From Xanthobacteraceae bacterium (lineage in GTDB: Bacteria; Pseudomonadota; Alphaproteobacteria; Rhizobiales; Xanthobacteraceae): a stretch of DNA of 64,000 nt. The notes below the pieces were generated by a model that saw only the letters and a list, made by a program, of their open reading frames with translations, was not told the DNA's origin and searched no databases. The translations under genes and the position numbers were made by a program. This document shows, one piece after another, positions 26,379-35,475 of the stretch (its first letter is position 1; every line of letters begins with the position of its first letter). The DNA lies in assembly GCA_029239875.1 (NCBI GenBank), contig JARBUD010000010.1, positions 50,130 through 114,129 of the forward strand, read 5' to 3'.

Positions 26379-27443
26379 ATGAACGCGCTCTCCCGCTTCT
26401 TCCGCCGACTGGAAGGCCCGCAGACGCTGGGCCGGGGCCCGGCCTTCTGGATCGGCTTCCTCGTCGTGCTGATCGGCGCCTGCCTCTATCCGCAGTTCTC
26501 CGACGGCTACACGGTCGGCAACACCGTCTACTTCTTCACCTGGATCTTCATGGCGCTCGGCCTCAGCCTCATCTGGGGCTATGGCGGCTCGCTGAGCTTC
26601 GGCCAGACGGCGTTCTTCGGCCTCGCCGGCTATGGCTACGGCATCCTCACCATCAATTTCGGCGCCGCCTACGGCTTCACGCTGGTGGCGCTGGTACTCG
26701 CGGTCGCCTTCGCCGCGCTGTTCGCGGCGCTGCTCGGCTACTTCCTGTTCTTCGGCCGCATCTCCGGCGTGTTCCTCGGCATCGTGACGCTGTCGATCAC
26801 GCTGGTGCTGGAGCGCTTCATGGCGCAGACGGCGGGACCGGAATGGCGCATCGGCTCTGCCCGCCTGAACGGCTTCAACGGCATGAGCGGCATGCCGCCG
26901 CTCACCATCCCCTGGCCGGGCGGCGACCTCGTGCTCTTCCCCGATATCGGGCTCTACTATGTCGTGCTCGGGCTGCTGGTCCTCGTCTATCTCGGCCTGC
27001 GCATCCTGGTGAACTCGTCCTTCGGCAACATCCTCGTCGCCATCCGCGAGAACCCCGAGCGGGCCGAGATGCTCGGCTACGACATCCGCAAGTACCAGCT
27101 CGGCACCTTCGTCATCGGCGCGGCGCTCGCCGGGCTGTCGGGCGTGCTCTACACGAGCTGGGGCCAGTACATCACGCCCTCCAGCATGGGCATGACGGCG
27201 GCCGCGCTGCCGATCGTCTGGGTCGCGGTGGGCGGACGCTCGGACATCACGACCACGCTGGTCGGCACGCTCACCGTGCTCGCCGTGTTCCAGATGCTGA
27301 CCATCTACGGCAGCCAGTATGCGCTGGTGGTGATGGGCGCGCTCCTCGTGCTCACCGTGCTGCTGGCGCCGCGCGGCCTCGTCTTCGCGCTCGCCCGGCT
27401 GCTCTCCCGTCCCTTCGCCAAGCGCCAGCCGGGAGACCTGTGA
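26379..27443 (+). CDS. Branched-chain/amide-type ABC permease 2 (LivM family)
   Basis: 354 residues with about ten TM helices, LivM/UrtC type: ALGLSLIWGYGGSLSFGQTA, FFGRISGVFLGIVTLSITLV, ILVAIRENPERAEMLGYDIR (the cytoplasmic EAA-like loop), GAALAGLSGVLYTSWGQYIT, and AVGGRSDITTTLVGTL. Its TGA overlaps the ATG of the following ATPase. Forms the translocation pore with 25484-26356. Confidence 0.92.
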   Translation: MNALSRFFRRLEGPQTLGRGPAFWIGFLVVLIGACLYPQFSDGYTVGNTVYFFTWIFMALGLSLIWGYGGSLSFGQTAFFGLAGYGYGILTINFGAAYGFTLVALVLAVAFAALFAALLGYFLFFGRISGVFLGIVTLSITLVLERFMAQTAGPEWRIGSARLNGFNGMSGMPPLTIPWPGGDLVLFPDIGLYYVVLGLLVLVYLGLRILVNSSFGNILVAIRENPERAEMLGYDIRKYQLGTFVIGAALAGLSGVLYTSWGQYITPSSMGMTAAALPIVWVAVGGRSDITTTLVGTLTVLAVFQMLTIYGSQYALVVMGALLVLTVLLAPRGLVFALARLLSRPFAKRQPGDL

Positions 27444-28186
27444 TGCCGATCCTAGAGACACGCGCGCTGAACAAGCGCTTCGGCGGCCTCCACGTCACCA
27501 ACAATGTCGACTTCGCGCTGGAAGAGGGCGAGGTGCACTGCCTGATCGGGCCGAACGGCGCCGGCAAGAGCACGCTGTTCCGGCTGATCCTCGGCGAGCA
27601 TGCGCCGAGCAGTGGGGCGATCCTGTTCGGCGGCGAGGACATCACCCACCTCAAATCCTTCCAGCGCATCCACCGCGGCATGAGCGTGAAGTTCCAGGTG
27701 CCGGGGATCTTCAAGGCGCTGAGCGTGCACCAGAACCTCGAAATCGCGATGCAGCGCCACTACGAGGCGGCGAGCCTCGGCGAGGAGATCGAGAAGCTGC
27801 TCGCCTTCCTCAACCTGTCGGCGGATGGCGGCCGGCTCGCCGGCAATCTCAGCCACGGCCAGAAGCAGTGGCTGGAGATCGGCATGGCGATCAGCCTCAA
27901 GCCCCGCCTGCTGCTGCTCGACGAGCCGACCGCGGGCATGTCGCCGGAAGAGACCCACGCGACGGGCGAGATGATCAAGCGGCTCAACGCCGAGGGCATG
28001 ACGGTCCTCGCCGTCGAGCACGACATGGCCTTCGTGCGGCAGGTCGCCCGCAAGGTCACCGTGCTGCATCTCGGCCGCGTCTTCGCCCAGGGCACCATCG
28101 ACGACATCGTCGCCGACGAGCAGGTGGCGGCCATCTATCTCGGCCAAACGACGGCACACGAGCAGAAGGGAGGCCTCCATGGCTGA
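27443..28186 (+). CDS. Amide ABC transporter ATPase 1 (LivG/UrtD type)
   Basis: 247 residues. Walker A GPNGAGKSTL, Q-loop KFQVPGIFKALSVHQNLEIA, signature NLSHGQKQWLEIGMAISLKP (the LSHGQ variant usual for UrtD), Walker B LLLLDEPTAGMSPEETHATG, H-loop VEHDMAFV. The QKQWLEIGM wording is characteristic of urea/amide systems rather than LivG. It overlaps both neighbours, as expected in a tightly coupled operon. Confidence 0.93.
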   Translation: MPILETRALNKRFGGLHVTNNVDFALEEGEVHCLIGPNGAGKSTLFRLILGEHAPSSGAILFGGEDITHLKSFQRIHRGMSVKFQVPGIFKALSVHQNLEIAMQRHYEAASLGEEIEKLLAFLNLSADGGRLAGNLSHGQKQWLEIGMAISLKPRLLLLDEPTAGMSPEETHATGEMIKRLNAEGMTVLAVEHDMAFVRQVARKVTVLHLGRVFAQGTIDDIVADEQVAAIYLGQTTAHEQKGGLHG

Positions 28187-28892
28187 GAACGTCATGCTCT
28201 CGACCGCCGGCCTGCGCGCCGGCTATGGCGGCAAGCCCGTGCTGCAGGGGCTCGACCTCGAGGCCCGCAAGGGCGAGATCCTCGCGGTGATCGGCCGCAA
28301 CGGCGTCGGCAAGTCGACGCTGATGAAGAGCCTCATCGGCCTCGTGCCGACCATGGGCGGGTCGATCGTCTATCGCGACGCGCCGATCGAGAAGCTCTCC
28401 GCCTTCCGGCGGGCGCGGCTCGGCATCGGCTACGTGCCGCAGGGCCGCGACGTGTTCCCCCGCCTTACCGTCGCCGAGAACATCGCGGTCGGCGGCATGC
28501 GGCAGGGCAAGGTGAGCGAAGCCGACCGCGAGCGCGTGCTCGGCTACTTCCCGATCCTGCGCGAGCGCTGGTCGCAGCGCGCCGGCACCATGTCGGGCGG
28601 CCAGCAGCAGCAGCTCGCCATCGCCCGCGTGCTGGTGGCGAACCCGCAGCTCATCCTGCTCGACGAGCCCTCCGAGGGCATCCAGCCGAACATCGTGCAG
28701 GACATCGCCCGCATCGCCGTCCAGCTCAACAAGGACACCGGCGTCACCGTCGTCCTGGTCGAGCAGAACATCGACATGATCCGGGCGATGGCCCAGCGCT
28801 GCTACGTCATGGACAAGGGCCGCATCGTCGCCGAGCTCGCGCACGACGCCCTCGCCGATGGCGAGGAGATGCGCCGCCACCTCGCCGTCTGA
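28179..28892 (+). CDS. Amide ABC transporter ATPase 2 (LivF/UrtE type)
   Basis: 237 residues. Walker A GRNGVGKSTLMKSLIGL, Q-loop YVPQGRDVFPRLTVAENIAV, signature TMSGGQQQQLAIARVLVANP, Walker B LILLDEPSEGIQPNIVQDIA, H-loop VLVEQNIDMIRAM. Partner of 27443-28186; overlaps its 3' end by 8 nt. It is followed by formamidase after 48 nt with AAGGAG before the next ATG. Confidence 0.93.
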   Translation: MAENVMLSTAGLRAGYGGKPVLQGLDLEARKGEILAVIGRNGVGKSTLMKSLIGLVPTMGGSIVYRDAPIEKLSAFRRARLGIGYVPQGRDVFPRLTVAENIAVGGMRQGKVSEADRERVLGYFPILRERWSQRAGTMSGGQQQQLAIARVLVANPQLILLDEPSEGIQPNIVQDIARIAVQLNKDTGVTVVLVEQNIDMIRAMAQRCYVMDKGRIVAELAHDALADGEEMRRHLAV

Positions 28893-28940
28893 CCGCGACC
28901 ACGCCCTCCCCGCGACAGCCGAACCCCCAAGGAGAACACC

Positions 28941-29930
28941 ATGTCCTGGCTCGAAACATCCCTCATGGCCCGCAAAGGTCTCGCACGGGGCAAGGCCGGC
29001 GCTTCCCACTCGCTCACCGAGGCGGAGCAGGGCACGTATCACTATGTCTACGGCCCTTATGTCGATCCCGTGCTGAAGGTCGATCCCGGCGCGGTGGTCG
29101 CGGCCGAGACGCACGACGCCTTCGAGGGCAAGATCAGGCACGAGACCGACAACCCGCTCGAGATCCTGAACTTTCCCTATCTCAACCCGCAGAACGGCCC
29201 GATCTTCGTCAACGGCGCGGAGAAGGGCGACACGCTCGCGGTCTACATCAAGAACATCGTGCCGCGCGGCGAGCAGCCGGTCGGCACCACGCTGATCATG
29301 CCGGAGTTCGGCGGCCTGGTGCCGACCAAGGACACGGCGATGCTCAACCAGGCGCTGCCGGTCAAGGTCAAGAAGCTCCACGTCGACGCGAAGACCGGCA
29401 CGAAGTGGAACGACAAGATCACCCTGCCCTACGTGCCGTTCATCGGCACCATCGGCACCTCGCCGGAGATCGAGGCCATCACCTCGCTGCAGCCGGACTA
29501 TTACGGCGGCAACATGGACCTGCCCGATGTCGGCGTCGGCGCCGTGATCTACCTGCCGGTCAACACCAAGGGCGCGCTGCTCTATCTCGGCGACTGCCAT
29601 GCCACCCAGGGCGACGGCGAATTGTGCGGCGTCGCGCTGGAGCACCCCACCGTCACCACCATCCAGATCGACCTGATCAAGGGCTGGACCATCCACACGC
29701 CGCGGCTGGAGACCGAGGACTTCATCATGTCCATCGGCTCGACCCGCCCGATGGAGGACGCCACCCGCATGGCCTATCGCGACCTCATCCGCTGGATGGC
29801 GAGCGATTACGGCTTCGACGAGGTCGAGGCCTACATGCTGCTGACCCAGTGCGGCCGCGTGCGGCTCGGCAACATGGTCGACCCGAAATACACGATGGGC
29901 GCGTCGATCCTGAAGTCCTACCTCCGCTAG
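28941..29930 (+). CDS. fmdA: Acetamidase/formamidase
   Basis: 329-residue FmdA_AmdA-family amidohydrolase that releases ammonia from formamide or acetamide in the cytosol. Characteristic stretches: RGKAGASHSLTEAEQGTYHY, ETHDAFEGKIRHETDN, NPQNGPIFVNGAEKGDTLAV, GTIGTSPEIEAITSLQPDYY, GALLYLGDCHATQGDGELCG, DYGFDEVEAYMLLTQCGRVR. It is shorter than the ~400-residue Methylophilus enzyme, as is common for other clades. It is the last gene of the amiCR-importer-amidase operon and is closed by a strong terminator. Confidence 0.92.
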   Translation: MSWLETSLMARKGLARGKAGASHSLTEAEQGTYHYVYGPYVDPVLKVDPGAVVAAETHDAFEGKIRHETDNPLEILNFPYLNPQNGPIFVNGAEKGDTLAVYIKNIVPRGEQPVGTTLIMPEFGGLVPTKDTAMLNQALPVKVKKLHVDAKTGTKWNDKITLPYVPFIGTIGTSPEIEAITSLQPDYYGGNMDLPDVGVGAVIYLPVNTKGALLYLGDCHATQGDGELCGVALEHPTVTTIQIDLIKGWTIHTPRLETEDFIMSIGSTRPMEDATRMAYRDLIRWMASDYGFDEVEAYMLLTQCGRVRLGNMVDPKYTMGASILKSYLR

Positions 29931-29977
29931 GAGCGGGCACGCGGCGACCGCCGCCGAGCCTACCGAAGACTTCAGTA

Positions 29978-30013
29978 CGGCACCGATGCCCGGCATCGGT
30001 GCCGTTTCTGTTT
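29978..30013 (+). terminator. Intrinsic terminator of the amide operon
   Basis: Perfect 11-bp stem CGGCACCGATG / CATCGGTGCCG with a CCCGG loop (29978-30004), followed by TTTCTGTTT. Confidence 0.85.
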
Positions 30014-30056
30014 GCGGCCCCGCCATCGCCGCAACCGCCCCTCGCGGTGGTGCCTA

Positions 30057-30088
30057 ATATCATTGCTATAAAATAATTAGCATGATAT
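30057..30088. promoter_or_regulatory. Inverted repeat over an AT-rich promoter, putative MarR operator
   Basis: ATATCATTGCTA (30057-30068) faces TAGCATGATAT (30078-30088) with a 9-bp spacer; the arms match except for one extra T. The spacer holds a -10-like TATAAAAT, and the MarR ATG follows only 10 nt later with no Shine-Dalgarno. A dimeric MarR protein bound here would block its own promoter. Confidence 0.7.
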
Positions 30089-30098
30089 CTATTTTATT

Positions 30099-30560
30099 AT
30101 GAACGATATCGAGACCCTCCGCCGCCTCCTCACGGCCCAGCTTCTCCAGGCGGGCCGGCAGTGGCGGCGCATCGCCGAGAAGGAGCTGGAGAAGCTCGGC
30201 ATCTCCGAGGCCTGCGCCGCGCCCCTGCTCTGGACCGGCCGTCTCGGCGGCGGCGTGCGGCAAGTGACGCTCGCCTCCTATGTCGGCATCGAGGGCCCCT
30301 CGCTGGTGCGCCTGCTCGACCAGCTCGCCGCGGCCGACCTCATCGTCCGCAGGGACGACCCCACCGACCGGCGCGCCAAGACCATCTGGCTGACGGACGA
30401 GGGCGAACGCCTGAGCGGACGCATCGAGGAACTGCTCGTCGACTTGCGCGGCCAGGTGCTCGCCGATGTCGGCAAGGCCGATCTCGAAGCGACGCTGCGC
30501 GTGCTGAAGGCCTTCGACGAGGCCTCCATCCGCGCCGCGACGGAGGAGGTCGTGCCGTGA
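30099..30560 (+). CDS. MarR-family transcriptional regulator
   Basis: 153 residues, winged-helix MarR fold: LASYVGIEGPSLVRLLDQLA as recognition region, wing LIVRRDDPTDRRAKTIWLTD with the family DRR signature, and dimerisation helices at both ends. It is first gene of the efflux operon (GTGA overlap with the FUSC gene), so it probably represses this operon until an aromatic acid or similar ligand is bound. The AT-rich inverted repeat just upstream is its likely operator. Confidence 0.92.
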   Translation: MNDIETLRRLLTAQLLQAGRQWRRIAEKELEKLGISEACAAPLLWTGRLGGGVRQVTLASYVGIEGPSLVRLLDQLAAADLIVRRDDPTDRRAKTIWLTDEGERLSGRIEELLVDLRGQVLADVGKADLEATLRVLKAFDEASIRAATEEVVP

Positions 30561-32620
30561 GCCTGCCCTCCTGGCGGGACTGGCTGTTCTCGGGAAAGGC
30601 CTTCCTCGCCTCCATGCTGGCGCTCTACATCGCGCTCGCCTTCGACCTGCCGCGACCCTACTGGGCGATGGCGGCGGTCTATGTCGTCGCCAATCCGCTC
30701 GCCGGCGCCACCAGCTCGAAGGGGCTGTACCGCGCGCTCGGCACGCTCATCGGCGCCGCCGCGGCGGTGTTCTTCGTGCCGCTCTTCGTCAATGCGCCGG
30801 AAATGCTCAGCCTCGTCGTCGCGCTGTGGACCGGCTGCCTGCTCTACATCTCCATGCTCGACCGCACGCCGCGCAGCTACGTGTTCATGCTCGCGGGCTA
30901 CAGCCTGCCGCTGATCGCGCTGCCGGAAGTGAACACGCCGGGCGCGATCTTCGACGTCGCGCTGGCGCGCAGCGAGGAGATCATCATCGGCATCACCTGC
31001 GCCAGCGTCGTCGGCGCGGTGGTGTTTCCCACCAGCGTCGGCACGGCGCTTTCCGCGCGCATCTCCACCTGGCTCGACGACGCCGCGGGCTGGGCGGAGG
31101 AGATCCTGCGCGGCGAGGGTGCGCTGCCGGCGACGCCCTTGCGCCGGCAGAAGCTCGCCGCCGATATCGGCGGCCTCGACCTCATCATCAGCCAGCTCTC
31201 CTATGACGCGGCGACGCGCGATGCGACCCGCCATGCGCGCGAGTTGCGCGGGCGGCTGCTCATGCTGCTGCCGCTGCTCTCCTCACTCGCCGACCGCCTG
31301 CACGCGCTGAAGGACGCGGAAGGCCGCCTCCCGCCTGATCTCTCCGCGCTTCTCGTGCGGGCCGCCGAATGGCTGACGCAGGATCGCGGCGACGCGCCGG
31401 ATCGCACCGACGCCCTCATCGCCGAGATCGCCGCCGTGCGGCCGGAAGGGCCGGCCGACTGGCAGGAGCTCATCCTCGCCAGCGCGCTCGACCGGCTGCG
31501 CGAGATCGTCGAGCTCTGGAGCGACTGCCTCGGCCTGCGCGCCGCCATCGAAAAGGGCGGCCATGCCGGCGCCTGGCATCCGCGCTTCCGCCATCGCCGC
31601 GTGGTGGCGCGGGCGCGCCACTACGACTATGGCCTCCTGCTGTTCTCGGCCGGCTCCTGCGTCCTCGCCACTCTCGTCATCAGCGCCTTCTGGATCGCCA
31701 GCGGCTGGGCCAACGGTGCCAGCGCGGTGATGATGACGGCCGTCGCCTGTTCCTTCTTCGCGGCCATGGACCGGCCGGCGCCGTTCATCCGCATGATGAC
31801 TTTCTGGTCCGCCGCCAGCCTCGTCGTCTCGGGCATCTATCTGTTCGGCATCCTGCCCTTCGTGCACGATTTCGAGATGCTGGTGCTGGTGTTCGCACCG
31901 CCCTTCCTGCTGCTCGGCATCCTCATCCCGCGGCCGCAGTACAACATGCTGGCCATGTTGCTGGCGGTGAACACCGCGTCCTTCGTCGCGCTGCAGAACC
32001 GCTACGGCGTCGACTTCACCGTCTTCGCCAATGAGGGGCTGGCGGCGGTGACCGGCCTCGGCTTCGCGCTGGCGTGGACGATCCTCACGCGGCCCTTCGG
32101 CGCGGAGCTGGCGGCGCGCCGCCTCGTCCGGGCGGGATGGTCCGACCTTGCCGAGACCGCGGAAGGCGCGCACCGGCAGGACCAGGAGCGTCTCGCCGGC
32201 CGCATGCTGGACCGGCTCGGCCAGCTGGTGCCGCGCCTCGCCGCCATCGAGGACCGGGAGCTCGCCAGGGTCGACGGCTTCGCCGAGGTCCGCGTCGGCT
32301 TCAACATCCTCGAACTGCAGAAGGTGCGGCGTCGCCTCGATCCGGCCGGCCGGGCCGCGGTCGAAACCGTGCTGGAAGGCGTGGCCGACCTCTATCGCCG
32401 GCGCGTGGCGCGGCGCGGCTTCACCGAGCCGTCGGCCGAGCTGTGCGCCGCGCTCGACGAGGCGCTGCACCGCTCGGCCGAGCAGGCGGGCGCCTACGGC
32501 CGCCATGCCGTCGATGCCCTGGTCGGCCTGCGCCGGGTGTTCTTCCCCGCCGCGCCCGGCCCCTCCGGCGATTTCGCGCCGCGCGAGCACGGCCGGCCGT
32601 TCCTCATGGCGGCGGAGTAG
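30557..32620 (+). CDS. aaeB: FUSC-family (AaeB-like) aromatic-acid efflux protein
   Basis: 687 residues. Two membrane clusters of about six helices each (roughly residues 10-160 and 360-490) separated by a long helical cytoplasmic domain, with a C-terminal helical tail; this is the FUSC/AaeB architecture of p-hydroxybenzoic-acid efflux pumps. The N-terminal signature LPRPYWAMAAVYVVANPLAG, SSKGLYRALGTLIGA is clear. The start is GTG 30557, inside the MarR stop; longer in-frame extensions run through marR. It works with DUF1656 and HlyD subunits downstream. Confidence 0.9.
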   Translation: MSLPSWRDWLFSGKAFLASMLALYIALAFDLPRPYWAMAAVYVVANPLAGATSSKGLYRALGTLIGAAAAVFFVPLFVNAPEMLSLVVALWTGCLLYISMLDRTPRSYVFMLAGYSLPLIALPEVNTPGAIFDVALARSEEIIIGITCASVVGAVVFPTSVGTALSARISTWLDDAAGWAEEILRGEGALPATPLRRQKLAADIGGLDLIISQLSYDAATRDATRHARELRGRLLMLLPLLSSLADRLHALKDAEGRLPPDLSALLVRAAEWLTQDRGDAPDRTDALIAEIAAVRPEGPADWQELILASALDRLREIVELWSDCLGLRAAIEKGGHAGAWHPRFRHRRVVARARHYDYGLLLFSAGSCVLATLVISAFWIASGWANGASAVMMTAVACSFFAAMDRPAPFIRMMTFWSAASLVVSGIYLFGILPFVHDFEMLVLVFAPPFLLLGILIPRPQYNMLAMLLAVNTASFVALQNRYGVDFTVFANEGLAAVTGLGFALAWTILTRPFGAELAARRLVRAGWSDLAETAEGAHRQDQERLAGRMLDRLGQLVPRLAAIEDRELARVDGFAEVRVGFNILELQKVRRRLDPAGRAAVETVLEGVADLYRRRVARRGFTEPSAELCAALDEALHRSAEQAGAYGRHAVDALVGLRRVFFPAAPGPSGDFAPREHGRPFLMAAE

Positions 32621-32624
32621 GCTC

Positions 32625-32834
32625 ATGTCCGGCGAGATCGATATCTACGGCGTCTACATACCCAACCTGCTGGCCCTCGCGCTGGCGACGCTGCTCGTCA
32701 GCCTCGTCGTGCGGCGCGGGCTCGCCTATCTCGGCGTCTACAGCTTCGTGTGGCATCGCGGGCTGTTCGACGTCGCCCTCTATGTCGTCCTGCTGCAGGG
32801 TATGTCCCTGCTGTCCCGATGGTGGCTGTCATGA
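32625..32834 (+). CDS. aaeX: DUF1656 small membrane protein (AaeX-like)
   Basis: 69 residues with two TM helices (about 10-28 and 47-64) and the family motif EIDIYGVYIPNLLALALATL, GLAYLGVYSFVWHRGLFDVA. Always found with FUSC and HlyD partners in such operons. Its TGA overlaps the next ATG. Confidence 0.9.
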   Translation: MSGEIDIYGVYIPNLLALALATLLVSLVVRRGLAYLGVYSFVWHRGLFDVALYVVLLQGMSLLSRWWLS

Positions 32835-33691
32835 CCTTCTCCCTGCGCGGCGCGGTCCGCGTCGGCATCACGCTCGTCGTCCTCCTCGCGGCCGCCGGTG
32901 CCGGGCACGAGCTCTGGGCGCACTACATGGACGAGCCCTGGACGCGCGACGCCAAGGTGCGCGCCGACATCGTCGGCGTGGCGCCGGACGTCTCCGGCTT
33001 CGTCAGCGAGGTGCTGGTGCGCGACAACCAGTCGGTGAAGCAGGGCGACGTGCTGTTCCGCATCGACCGTGCCCGCTTCGCCATCGCGCTGGAGCAGGCC
33101 GAAGCCGCCGTCGAAGGACGCAAGGCGACGCTCGAACAGGCCCGGCGCGACCGCGAACGCTACGAGCAGCTCAAGGACGTCGTCTCGCAGCAGAAGACCG
33201 AGCAGGCGCGCATGCAGGAGGCCGAGGCTGCGATGGCCCATCGGCAGGCGCTGGCCGACCGCGACCTCGCCAGGCTCAACCTGGAGCGCTCGGAGGTGAA
33301 GGCGTCGGTCAACGGCACCATCACCAATCTGAGCCTGCGGCCGGGCGACTACATCACCGCGGGCACGCCGGAGGTGGCGCTCGTCGACACCGACTCGCTG
33401 CGGATCGAAGGCTATTTCGAGGAGACCAAGCTGGCGCGCATCAGCGTCGGCGCGCCCGTCACCATCCGGCTGATGGGGCAGCCGGCGGCGCTCGAAGGTC
33501 ATGTGGAGAGCATCGCCGCCGGCATCGAGGACCGCGAGCGCACGGTCGGCAACGGCCTCCTCGCCAATATCAACCCGACCTTCAACTGGGTCCGCCTCGC
33601 CCAGCGCGTGCCGGTGCGCATCGCGCTCGACAAGGTGCCGGACGATGCAAGGTTGGTCGCCGGGCTCACGGCCACCGTGGTGGTGCGGTAG
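32831..33691 (+). CDS. aaeA: HlyD-family membrane-fusion protein (AaeA-like)
   Basis: 286 residues. N-terminal TM anchor (about 8-26), DEPWTRDAKVRADIVGVAPD and VSGFVSEVLVRDNQSVKQGD (lipoyl half-motif), a short coiled-coil hairpin (ALEQAEAAVEGRKATLEQAR to AMAHRQALADRDLARLN), the second lipoyl half, and a beta-barrel domain (RIEGYFEETKLARISVG). Periplasmic adaptor of the FUSC pump. It ends 3 nt before the convergent BatD stop. Confidence 0.92.
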   Translation: MTFSLRGAVRVGITLVVLLAAAGAGHELWAHYMDEPWTRDAKVRADIVGVAPDVSGFVSEVLVRDNQSVKQGDVLFRIDRARFAIALEQAEAAVEGRKATLEQARRDRERYEQLKDVVSQQKTEQARMQEAEAAMAHRQALADRDLARLNLERSEVKASVNGTITNLSLRPGDYITAGTPEVALVDTDSLRIEGYFEETKLARISVGAPVTIRLMGQPAALEGHVESIAAGIEDRERTVGNGLLANINPTFNWVRLAQRVPVRIALDKVPDDARLVAGLTATVVVR

Positions 33692-33694
33692 CCC

Positions 33695-34867
33695 TCATAC
33701 GTGCCGGAAGAGCGCCCTCGCCGCCTGCCTCGCCCCGGCTCTCGCCCTGTTTTCCACCCGGCCATAGAGCATCGCGTCGATCTCGGCGGTCTCCCGCCCG
33801 CTCACCGGCAGGCCGAGCTCGCGGCGGCGGCTCAGATAGCGCTCCGCTGCGCGGCGGATCGCGGTGAGATCGTCGCCGCGGACCGCGTGCTTGAGGCGGC
33901 GCCGCGTCGGGTCGAAGGGCGAGAGCCGCCGCAGCCGGCGCCGCATGTCCTCCCTGCGCCGGCGCGACAGCCCCGCGAAGCCGCCGGCGAGCCCGGCCGC
34001 CAGCCCCGCCGCGACGGCGAGGAGCCCGGCCCCCGCCTGCCAGGCCGGCAGGCGGTCGATGCCGCGGCGATTGTCGCGGAAGCTGGCATAGCCGAACGGG
34101 ATGGCCGCGATTTCGGCTTCGCGCATCTGCCGGGCGGCGGTGTCGAACCAGGGGATTGTGACGGCGGGCAGCACGCCCGGCTCGCCGGTCTTGGGCCGCA
34201 GGTGCCATTCCCAGGTGACCGTCGTCACCGGCCCGGCCGGCGTGAGCTGCATCTCGCGCTGTTCCGGCGCCGCGAAGCTGATCAGCCAGGGCTCGCGGAT
34301 CGCCGGTCGCGGCGGCACGAGATGCGGCAGAGTGCCCTCGGCCTTGAGCGTGACGCGGCGCACCAGTGTCTCCCCGTCGCGGAGGCTGCCAGGCACCGCC
34401 GACAGCGTATCCTCGATGGTGACATTGCGGGCGGCAAGGGGTGTCACCACGGTGGCGAAGGATGCCACCGGTGGCACCGGAAATGTCACCGAACTTGCCA
34501 CCACCTCCAGCGGCTTGCGCTGGTTGTCCGCGCCGACCACGGTGAGGCGATGCGTGACCGGCCCGAGGGTCAGCGCACCCGCGCGCCGCGGGAACACCGC
34601 AAGGCGCCGCTCGAACACGCGGACGGTGCGCCCGTCGATCTCCTCGTCCCACCATTGGTCGCGCGCGAGCTGCACCCAGTCATAGTCGTCCGAGCCCGGA
34701 AAGGTCAGCGTTTCCAAAGCGATCACGCTGGTATATTCGCCTCGCAGCGTGACCGGGATCATCTCGCCTACCACCGGCCGCATGCCCTCCGGCACCACGA
34801 GGCGCAATGTGTCGGCATGGGCGACGCCGGCGAGCAGGATGAGAAAGGCGGCGATCCACTTCACCAT
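33695..34867 (-). CDS. BatD-like protein (last gene of MoxR/Bat operon)
   Basis: 390 residues. Signal peptide (MVKWIAAFLILLAGVAHA-D), beta-rich periplasmic domains (GEMIPVTLRGEYTSVIALET, RVFERRLAVFPRRAGALTLG), one TM near 280-300 (AGAGLLAVAAGLAAGLAGG) and a basic cytoplasmic tail. Size, layout and position match BatD (aerotolerance operon) proteins. About residues 122-142 are encoded by a roughly 60-bp repeat that recurs in the kinase gene at 39.7 kb. Confidence 0.7.
   Translation of the reverse strand: MVKWIAAFLILLAGVAHADTLRLVVPEGMRPVVGEMIPVTLRGEYTSVIALETLTFPGSDDYDWVQLARDQWWDEEIDGRTVRVFERRLAVFPRRAGALTLGPVTHRLTVVGADNQRKPLEVVASSVTFPVPPVASFATVVTPLAARNVTIEDTLSAVPGSLRDGETLVRRVTLKAEGTLPHLVPPRPAIREPWLISFAAPEQREMQLTPAGPVTTVTWEWHLRPKTGEPGVLPAVTIPWFDTAARQMREAEIAAIPFGYASFRDNRRGIDRLPAWQAGAGLLAVAAGLAAGLAGGFAGLSRRRREDMRRRLRRLSPFDPTRRRLKHAVRGDDLTAIRRAAERYLSRRRELGLPVSGRETAEIDAMLYGRVENRARAGARQAARALFRHV
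34441..34503 (-). repeat. ~60-bp palindrome-containing dispersed repeat, copy 1 (inside BatD-like gene)
   Basis: Read on the minus strand this segment aligns with 39667-39727 on the plus strand: GGTGGCA, then TCGGTGACATTT, then the identical 15-mer GCCACCGGTGGCATC, then GGTGACA. Hand alignment gives roughly 75-80% identity over 60 bp with a small gap. The core GCCACCGGTGGC is a perfect palindrome. The segment is in frame within the BatD-like gene. Confidence 0.65.
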
Positions 34868-35475
34868 CTGTCGCCCTCCTCCGGCCGCAGCAGGCCCAGA
34901 CCGGCGCGGCGCTCATATTCCTTCTGCAGCCGCAGCCGCAGGAACTCGCCGGGATCGTCGGCGAGCGTCTCAAGCCAGGCATCCGAGGCGGCGAAGCCAC
35001 GGGCCACGATCGGCTTCTTCCAGCTGGGATCGGGCGTGCTTGCCATCATCTGGCCGCTCGCCTGCACCGACGGTCCAAGGCCTCCCTGGCCCGGCAGCCG
35101 CCCGGGCGCGATGCTCTCGCCCCGGGTCTTGTCGACCATGGCGTCGACGAGATCACGCAGCCGGCGAGCCTCCTCATCGGCAGGATTGGCGAAGAGCACG
35201 GCATCGAAATAGGCGACGGACAGTGCGTGCCGGCCGGTGGCGGCGAGCGTCAGGGCACGGTTGAAGGTCTGGGTGCGCCCGGCTTCCGCGAAGGCGGCAT
35301 CGGCGGTGTCATAGGCGCCGCCGCGATAGAGCGCGAGCCCCCGCGCGGCCGGGTCGTCCAGAAGCCGTGCGGCTCCGGGCACGCCCGTCCAGAGCGCGAG
35401 GCGGCCCCAGGCTGCCGGCCCCGCGAGGAGAATGAAGGCAAGGCCGATCCCGGCCATGAGCGCGGCGCGGTTCAT
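34861..35475 (-). CDS. TPR-like membrane-anchored protein of MoxR/Bat operon (BatC/MxaK-like)
   Basis: 204 residues. N-terminal TM or signal anchor (MNRAALMAGIGLAFILLAGP), then two tetratricopeptide-like repeats (GLALYRGGAYDTADAAFAEA, ALTLAATGRHALSVAYFDAV, LFANPADEEARRLRDLVDAM), with a Gly/Pro-rich C-terminal part. It overlaps the BatB gene at its start and the BatD gene at its end, supporting the operon. Corresponds in position to BatC or MxaK. Confidence 0.78.
   Translation of the reverse strand: MNRAALMAGIGLAFILLAGPAAWGRLALWTGVPGAARLLDDPAARGLALYRGGAYDTADAAFAEAGRTQTFNRALTLAATGRHALSVAYFDAVLFANPADEEARRLRDLVDAMVDKTRGESIAPGRLPGQGGLGPSVQASGQMMASTPDPSWKKPIVARGFAASDAWLETLADDPGEFLRLRLQKEYERRAGLGLLRPEEGDRW

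Noticed and set aside
24107..26380. 757-codon minus-strand open frame over the amide importer
   Set aside because: Shadow of the binding-protein and permease genes; His/Glu/Arg-rich with no recognisable domain.
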